A stretch of 64,000 nt of DNA from assembly GCA_002189035.1 (NCBI GenBank), contig NEEC01000025.1, forward strand, positions 620,001 through 684,000, in the 5' to 3' direction. The translations under genes and the position numbers were made by a program. Shown piece by piece: positions 57,833-64,000 of the stretch (position 1 is its first letter; every line of letters starts with the position of its first letter). The notes beneath the pieces were generated by a model, which saw nothing but the letters and a program-made list of their open reading frames with translations, made no database searches and was not told the DNA's origin. The DNA is from Utricularia gibba (Eukaryota; Streptophyta; Magnoliopsida; Lamiales; Lentibulariaceae).

Positions 57833-58977
57833 CTAGTTGAATCCGCCCTGGTCCATTTCCAAGTGTTGGTTCAAGGAATGTTGGCGCTGAAGCCTCATCT
57901 CCTTGTTGAATTTTCTGATGAAGGCCTCCACTCGTCTGTTGAGTTCATCTTGGCTCAGTGATGGCTCCCTCCTCGGCCTCCCTGCAGGGCCAACCTTGAC
58001 GACATCACTGAGTGCATCGGGCTCGGTGATCTTCTTCTGTGGAACTGAGGAACGGCTGAGTTGCCCCCCTCCTGCTGTTCCCGTGTATCCAGTTTCTTTA
58101 GATGCCTAGTCAGTGGCATTGAGCGTCCCTCCATTATTGTTTTCCATGTCGCCTCCAGTGTGTCTTGCCTCTTTGGTTTCCAGACCCCCACCACCATTCT
58201 GCCCCCTGAGGAGAAGGGATACTTCAACTTCAGAAACTAAAAGCACCTCACAAGCCCACGAAACCTCAGGGAAAATTTTTATAACCAAAACAAAAAAAAG
58301 CATGTAAGATTTCTATGGCAAGTCCAAGCGTGTGGACTAAAACAGAGCATGCCACTAGTTGCGTTACCTTCCGGATTCGACATCAAGTTCTTCCGGCGGC
58401 CCAACCTGGAGGAAACCGACGGCTTCACATTTGTTGAGTAGACGTCGTCTAGCAGTTGTGTATTATTACTCCTCCATGTGGATTTAGAGACCCCGCCCTC
58501 GACCTTCTCCTTGCGGCTTGCGTCGTGTTCCACAGAAGCAAAATCTCCTTCACTAGAATTAATATGCAACGGCGCCGTTCCAATTTTCGACTCACCAAAG
58601 CATTCGATCTCCGGCCCGCTCTTGGAACTCCCGTCGTCGTAAGCCTTAGGATTATCCGAGTCCGAGACGGCGTCAGCATTTGCTCCCCGATAAGCACCAA
58701 CCTGTGCTGCAGCTACTATAAGGGCGTGTGCATCCGAGACTCCCAGTTGTTGCCGGGGACGCGATTCTTCATCCACTGGCGGCTGGAGTTTCGAGCATGC
58801 AAAGATGGTACCGATGAGGCAGTTGATTATGAGGTACAAATACAGTGGACTGAACCAGGAAGCAAATCTTGTGTACACCGAAGGCAGATCTGGAACAGGT
58901 GCCGACAGTTTCAGCACCACCGTGATCAATAAAATACTGGTGGATATCATCAGCACAAGGAACTTGAAGCGCACCAT
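57833..58977 (-). CDS. DUF4408 membrane protein, one-base frame break
   Basis: Two exons in transcript order: 58977-58368 and 58205-57833; 983 nt, or 984 (327 aa) with one base restored. Two hydrophobic segments open the protein ([20 protein letters not shown] and [18 protein letters not shown]), the DUF4408 arrangement. A variable acidic middle follows, then the conserved [20 protein letters not shown] motif and the family C-terminal motif [20 protein letters not shown]. Frame changes in the C run 58064-58069 (G run on the coding strand), between REQQEGG and [11 protein letters not shown]. Function of the family is poorly known; some members respond to stress. Confidence 0.86.
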
Positions 58978-59906
58978 GGTGTGGGAGTCCGCGCGTTTTT
59001 TCTTTTCTTCTCCGTGGGGCTGTGCCTTGAATCGGGAGGCAGACAGAGGAGCTTCGAAGTGGCGATGAGGAGGCTACACATAACGAAGTGCAAAAGTATA
59101 TGGTGTAGACGGCATCGCATCGGTGTTGTTGGTTGGTGGCAGATTTTAGGCTGCAAAGGGCGGCACGTGGCATGGCGTGAGCACATGAGACTCGGCTGAG
59201 TGAATGAATGGGTTATGGCGGAAAATATGAAAAAAAAAAAAAAGGAATGCGGAGTGGGTTTGATCGGTTGGCATTGAATGGATTCTTTTATGGGCGTACA
59301 AACCGAAAGGCGCAGAAATTCTTAAACCATCACTGAAGTCTGTGTACAGTGTACCACCACAAAATTTAGCGGTTCGAGCTTCAAGGCAAGGGCGGCATTA
59401 GCCACTGCGGAAGAAAAAGATGAGGGGCCGGCAGGCGGCAACTTGCACCCTTGGCTGGGTCACATTTGGCACCGGCCAGCCAATGGGGAGAGGAAACGTA
59501 CGATCATTTTCATAGCACCAAAGATGGCGAAGATCGTTCCCTTTCATGGCCAAAGCGAGAAATAGATATTCTAGCGGAAGAAAAAGCAAAGGTAAAAGCA
59601 CCACATAACATGTAGAAAAGAAAAGGATCCCTACCAAGTACCAAGTGGAAAGCACACCATCCCCCACCGGAGAGCACAGGTAGTGGCTCATAAAAGAATT
59701 GGAGAATTGCCTCAACCCATCAAGGTTAATCTTGTACCTTTTGAGACAACACGCGCATTTGGGAATTGGGATTCACTCAAAATGCTTACATCTCAGAGTA
59801 ACATAACATTTCTCAAGCGTGTCACCACTAGATATTGCAGTGCCCAAAACCTGTATATGTACAGCCGATGGAATATGGAATGCACTATTGCTTTTTTGTT
59901 GCCGCA
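58978..59906. other. Spacer between DUF4408 and zinc-ribbon genes
   Basis: Both neighbours are read leftward. An A run occurs near 59230-59243. No gene recognised. Confidence 0.5.
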
Positions 59907-61228
59907 TCACTCCGCATCCCTGATTTCAGCTTCAATGTCCACAACAGGAGCAGATGGATTCTTTCCTGTACAACCACATGGATTGCCACAATTTTTTATG
60001 AGAAAAAAAAAAACACACACACACACACACAAAATGGAATCACACCATCCCTTGACAAGGTTTTATGAGAAGCAACCTTTATTCATCCGAGAGGAATAGC
60101 CGTCAAATGCCTGATCAAATCCCAAGTCCTTGATAAACTGATTGCCCTCAACTGACACAACCGGGGAGGGGGGAACCAATAGTTTTTAGTTCAAAGAAAA
60201 CGCCTTTTGGATACCAAGAAGGTGAGCAGTATCCAATTTCACAACAGAGCATTACGAAATGAAGAAGAGAATAAATTCCTCGGATTCTTAGGTGGTTGAT
60301 AGATGTTACGTTACCTGAGAAAGGCTGGCTACAAAACGGGCACAACTGGATATCTTCGTTCAGCATTGATCTGTAAGGTCATCGCCGGAAATTATTACCA
60401 ACTGCCTCAAGTAGAGCTTCATAAAACGACTTAGCTGTTCGACTGAGACCTACTTGAACACTTGAAATTCATTTCCACAATTTGGGCACTGCAAAAATAA
60501 ATATGTTACTTGATTAGAGGTTTGACAAATACAAAATGGAAGTTGGCATCATCTCTGCAGAGCAACAAAGCAACTTTACATTTCCACGCAGTATATCTCG
60601 GCCTGCCCACCAAAGAAAAGCTCCAATACCAACAATTGGCACTAGGACTGCAAGAAGCTGCAACCAAGGACAATACAGCATATCAAAGTGAGGATTAAAC
60701 TACACGATCATAGCATTGGTTTATTAAATGAACAACCATACCCATGCCAAAGACTCGCACCTAGTGCTAGACCATCTGCACATAAACAACCCCTAAGATA
60801 ACCAAGGAAGGAGGAAGGTGCAGTACCCATATGGAAACAATAGCATCAAGAAGCCATCCCAGTTGCCCTGACATTGAAAGATACGCCAGAAAAACTGCCA
60901 AAGCAAGATTACCCAGAACCCTGGAAGTTTCGCTGCTGATCTTCCCACCACCGCCGCCGCCACCGCCGCCACCGCCGCCACCGCCGCCGGCGTTTCTGAA
61001 TTTCACCACTACAGACCTTCCGTTCTTCATCTGACTCCAATTTCGACCTCTGCAGATTCCAGCGAACGAGAGTTGTCTTGGATAATGGATAAAAATCCTT
61101 CGCGGTGGCAAGCAAGGATCTTTATGCCGCGAAAACGAGCATTTAGGTGAGCGGCGCTTCTCGTTATAACCATAGTCGTTTCCGAAAAGGTATAACGGCG
61201 AGAAATTGACGGAAAGCAACGCTGGCAT
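59907..61228 (-). CDS. Small membrane protein with glycine tract and CxxC zinc ribbon
   Basis: Five exons in transcript order: 61228-60827, 60657-60580, 60488-60454, 60370-60315, 59965-59907; total 630 nt, 209 aa, phases agreeing. The N terminus is rich in Ser, Arg and Lys with few acidic residues and is probably a chloroplast transit peptide. A run of 15 glycines follows, then two hydrophobic segments (NLALAVFLAYLSMSGQLGWL and LLAVLVPIVGIGAFLWWAG), then a paired-cysteine ribbon (CPNCGNEFQVFK and LCPFCSQPF), ending EAEIRDAE. I know similar uncharacterised plant proteins, but no function. Confidence 0.82.
60013..60030. repeat. AC microsatellite
   Basis: Nine AC units in an intron of the zinc-ribbon gene, following an A run. 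Confidence 0.95.
60944..60990. repeat. CCG/CCA repeat encoding the glycine tract
   Basis: Triplet repeat of CCG and CCA; on the minus strand it encodes the 15-glycine run. Confidence 0.9.
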
Positions 61229-62750
61229 GACAAACCCTGCTCAAAAAAAAAAGAAAAAAAGACGAGGAAAATCAAAGCAGATAAGAAAGAGGTGTCTGGA
61301 ATCCAGAGTCTCTGAACTATCTAGGACGGGGCAGCGCCACATAAAAAATACATAAATCGCCGAAAACAGAAGATGAGACCGGAGGAGACGAGCCGAGCCG
61401 CAGGGTAACAGAATTTTACAAGGATAAATCATAAAACAGGCTTTTTTTTATTTTCACTGGTAAAAAAAACAGAGATAATAGTAAGGATACAGATTTTTAG
61501 TTTGAATTGTAAGATTCGAGGAATGATCCAGATTGGGTCCAATGTGTGAGAGATTAGGAGGGAAGCCCAGGGGGCAGCCCATCCCCCTTGATGCACATGT
61601 TGTTGGGGGCACCGACATACTGTGACAGCTAATACGTATGTGTGACGTAGGGCCTGGCCAAGGGCCTTTGGTTTTGGAGGTGTAGTAGTACGTGGCAAGC
61701 CCACCCGTTTCGTGAAGATGACTTGATAACTACTGCAACACGAATGCCAAGTGATACTAAAACTGAGTTGGCCCACAGTAAAGTGATTAAGAAATGGGCG
61801 CATTAGTGGCCCCTAATAATGACCATCATTGTCTGTTTTCCAAGCTCCCAACCATGAAACGGAAACATCAAAATTAAAGTCGACAGGTACCCATTCCCAA
61901 AACTGGAAACAAATTAGCGGTATAACGTGAGCCCGGCTAAAGATAAGACTTTTGTGACGACATGGCCCAGATCCCCCAACCAACCAGCCACCAGGTACCG
62001 GACCAACTCGGTCACTCATCGTCTTAGAGAGCTCGGCCGGCACACACAGTCAGCAGGGAGATGGTCCATCAATAACACTCCAGCTTGTGGAAAAGAAGAG
62101 CTCTTTGGTTGACTCCTGGATGCTCTAACCGTTTCCAGCCAAATTCTGTTACATGTCGAATAATGCTGTTTTTTTAAGAAACATGTGCAGGAGTTGTGAA
62201 TTGTATAGATGGATTCCCTGTAATAAATAATTCAAAGAACCCAAGCAGATGATGCCATGGTATTTTTCCCGATAAATCAATTGTTAAAAGAGGGTTTGCA
62301 AGCTGTCATACACCTCGGGGATCGAAATGATTACATGGTTTTACTTCAGCTTGATGCAAATTTCTACGGGGGGCAATCAAATACAAAACAAATTATCGCT
62401 CAAACACAATACTTTATCTGCATCATTACATTACATGGTTTATGCATCATAAGATCCTGGAGGGAGCAGGAAAGAATCTGCTTGCTTCCTATACTTTTTA
62501 CTTTTGTTGTATATGCCTAAATATTTCTCTACACACTCACTCGCACTGTCAGACTGGTATTGTTCATATACAGTATCCGGGCAGAGAGATGAAAATGATA
62601 CTGAACATATCACAGAATAAGGTGAAAAATGTGGCTCGCCTTACCACCTTACCTGGAATTGATGCTTCTCTTTGACTCAAAAATCTTCCTATCATCAAGC
62701 ATAATTCCACCTTGGATGGGTATCGAAGGCTGGCAAATCGGTCTCCGAGA
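61229..62750. other. Spacer between zinc-ribbon and NAC genes
   Basis: Promoter side of the zinc-ribbon gene and 3' side of the NAC gene, both read leftward. The frames at 61429-61803 and 62257-62520 have no recognisable content. Confidence 0.5.
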
Positions 62751-63982
62751 TTAAGAGTACCAATTCATGCTGGGATATGGTGGCGGCCGGAACACCCCAT
62801 TATCCTCTAGATTCCCCATTAAAGCCTGTTGTTGTTGTTGTTGTTGTTGTTGCTGCTGCTGCTGCATAGGATTAGTTTGGGGAAGCTGACTGAGAACCAT
62901 GGCTATGCTGTTGGTGGTGTCGTCCGTCCTCCCCAAACTGCTTCCCTCGCAGCAACTGTCCGATAAAAATCTCTTTGTGGGGGAGATTCCGTGGCAGCTG
63001 CAGCTGCTGCTGTTTCTTCGTTCCAATAAAAATTTGACAGCATCCTTTTTCCGTGAAGAAGAATATTAGGGTCTCCAACCCATGGGACCTTGGAGGCATC
63101 CTCGATTCCTCCATGGTAAAAGTTGGGCTGATTTTCAAGCAACAAGGAGGAGTAGTTTTGTCCCTTTAGTGCCCCTCCTCCGCCCTTGTGTAACTGTAGT
63201 CCCACTCCCATGGTCGTCATGGGGATGGTGGGATGGACAGTACCCATGCCCATTACTTGATTTATGTCAGCATCTCTATCCTGATCGAGCGGCCTTTGAA
63301 GGCTGTTCTTCTTGTAAATTCGACACAAAACCCAATCGTCAAGCTGCAGCAGCACAGCGGACAAGAGTTATATGAGTGAGCGAGTATTTCATTACTATTT
63401 TTGTTGCTGTTACCCACCCTCAAGGAGCCCTTTTTGTTGGTAGCATCACAGCCTGGAGGCTTGGTGTTTGATTTGTTATCTGCAAGCCTGTATTCGTGCA
63501 TGATCCAGTTGGTTTTGATTCCTCTAGGTGGCTTCCCACCGTAGAAAACCAGGGCTTTCTTAACCCCAACTTTTTCGGTCCCCCTGCCGTCATCACCGGT
63601 TTGTCAGTCCCCGTGGCCTTCCAGTACCCAGAGGTGGCTGCCCGATTCGGCCTCGCCCCGTTGGGATATTTTCTGTCCCTAGGGCTGAAGAAATACCACT
63701 CTTGCTCCCCGAATATAGCCTTTGCTGAAAGGAATAACCAGCCCATCATGGGGATGAACAAATAAGTGGAAAGCTGGAGGGGGGCGAAAAAAAGGTACCT
63801 GGAAGTTCCCAAGGATCGAATTTGTAAAGATCGACTTCGGCGATGATGGCCACAGGGAGAGGAGAGGAGGCAGCCTTCTTTTTGAGGTAGTGAACCACCA
63901 GCTCTTCGTCCGTAGGGTGGAATCGGAAGCCTGGGGGAAGCTGCGGCTGCGGGGTTTCGCCGGAGGAATCCGTGCTCTCCAT
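62751..63982 (-). CDS. NAC transcription factor, NAM clade (NAC056/NAC018-like), two frame breaks
   Basis: Three exons in transcript order: 63982-63799, 63724-63418, 63343-62751; 1084 nt, or 1086 (361 aa) with two bases restored. NAC subdomains [83 protein letters not shown] and [13 protein letters not shown]. The start MESTDSSG and the ends LSQLPQTNP and MNWYS fit the NARS1/NARS2 (NAC056, NAC018, NAC025) group, which acts in embryo and seed-coat development. Frame breaks lie in the C4 run 63564-63567 (just before the conserved [12 protein letters not shown] stretch) and the G5 run 62979-62983 (TESPP into TKRFLSD). A run of 13 Gln is near the end. Confidence 0.92.
62826..62864. repeat. Triplet repeat encoding 13 glutamines in the NAC gene
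   Basis: CTG/TTG triplets on the plus strand, read as CAG/CAA on the coding strand; mixed codons make it more stable than a pure repeat. Confidence 0.95.
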
Positions 63983-64000
63983 ATCAGTCTCACAGTGGTT

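Noticed and set aside
1-64000. CRISPR arrays, bacterial operons, organelle insertions or viral genes
   Set aside because: None was seen; all coding content fits plant nuclear genes.

Overview
This is nuclear DNA of a flowering plant. The genes are split by short GT-AG introns, and they encode plant-only families: a photosystem I antenna protein, a NAC transcription factor, an RWP-RK protein, galacturonosyltransferase, XTH, PDF1, a type I formin and a chloroplast ABC1 kinase. I cannot name the species. All exon models below were built by hand from splice sites, reading phase and remembered family sequence; nothing was searched.

Layout. 1-1.9 kb: no gene seen. 1.9-17.6 kb: RLP29-like LRR protein (-), protein phosphatase PP5 (-), integrin-linked-kinase-like Raf kinase (+), GAUT15-like galacturonosyltransferase (-), a UDP-glucose 4,6-dehydratase with only one of the two RHM domains (-), and a PDF1-like protodermal protein (-). 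From memory, this order resembles the Arabidopsis At2g42800-42840 / At3g58760-58790 duplicated blocks. 17.7-18.4 kb: a long-terminal-inverted-repeat transposon with a perfect 10-bp target duplication. 19-30 kb: XTH (+), ribosomal-L1-domain protein (-), MEI2-like RNA-binding protein cut short by a stop, with its RRM3 decaying downstream (+), and a receptor-like kinase (-). 31.9-33.2 kb: RWP-RK protein (-).

34.6-53.2 kb is dominated by a tandem segmental duplication. One unit runs from LHCA3 exon 1 through the ABC1K8 kinase gene to formin intron 1. The result is one full LHCA3, two ABC1K8 copies, one full formin, and between the copies a fused relic (formin exon 1 joined to an LHCA3 fragment). 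The ABC1K8 copies are a mosaic of near-identical and clearly diverged stretches, as gene conversion would leave. 54.2-64 kb: TRM5 tRNA methyltransferase (-), a DUF4408 membrane protein (-), a small glycine-tract zinc-ribbon membrane protein (-) and a NAM-clade NAC factor (-).

A pattern runs across the window. Seven gene copies that otherwise look conserved lose frame by about one base, mostly in short C or G runs: LHCA3, formin, NAC (twice), DUF4408, PDF1 (twice), TRM5 and ABC1K8 copy B. Adding or removing one base at each site makes the whole-gene exon sum divisible by three where I could test it. This looks more like homopolymer error in the assembly than a cluster of pseudogenes, so these genes should not be called dead without read support. 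The stop and decayed RRM3 of the MEI2-like gene are made of substitutions and look biological.
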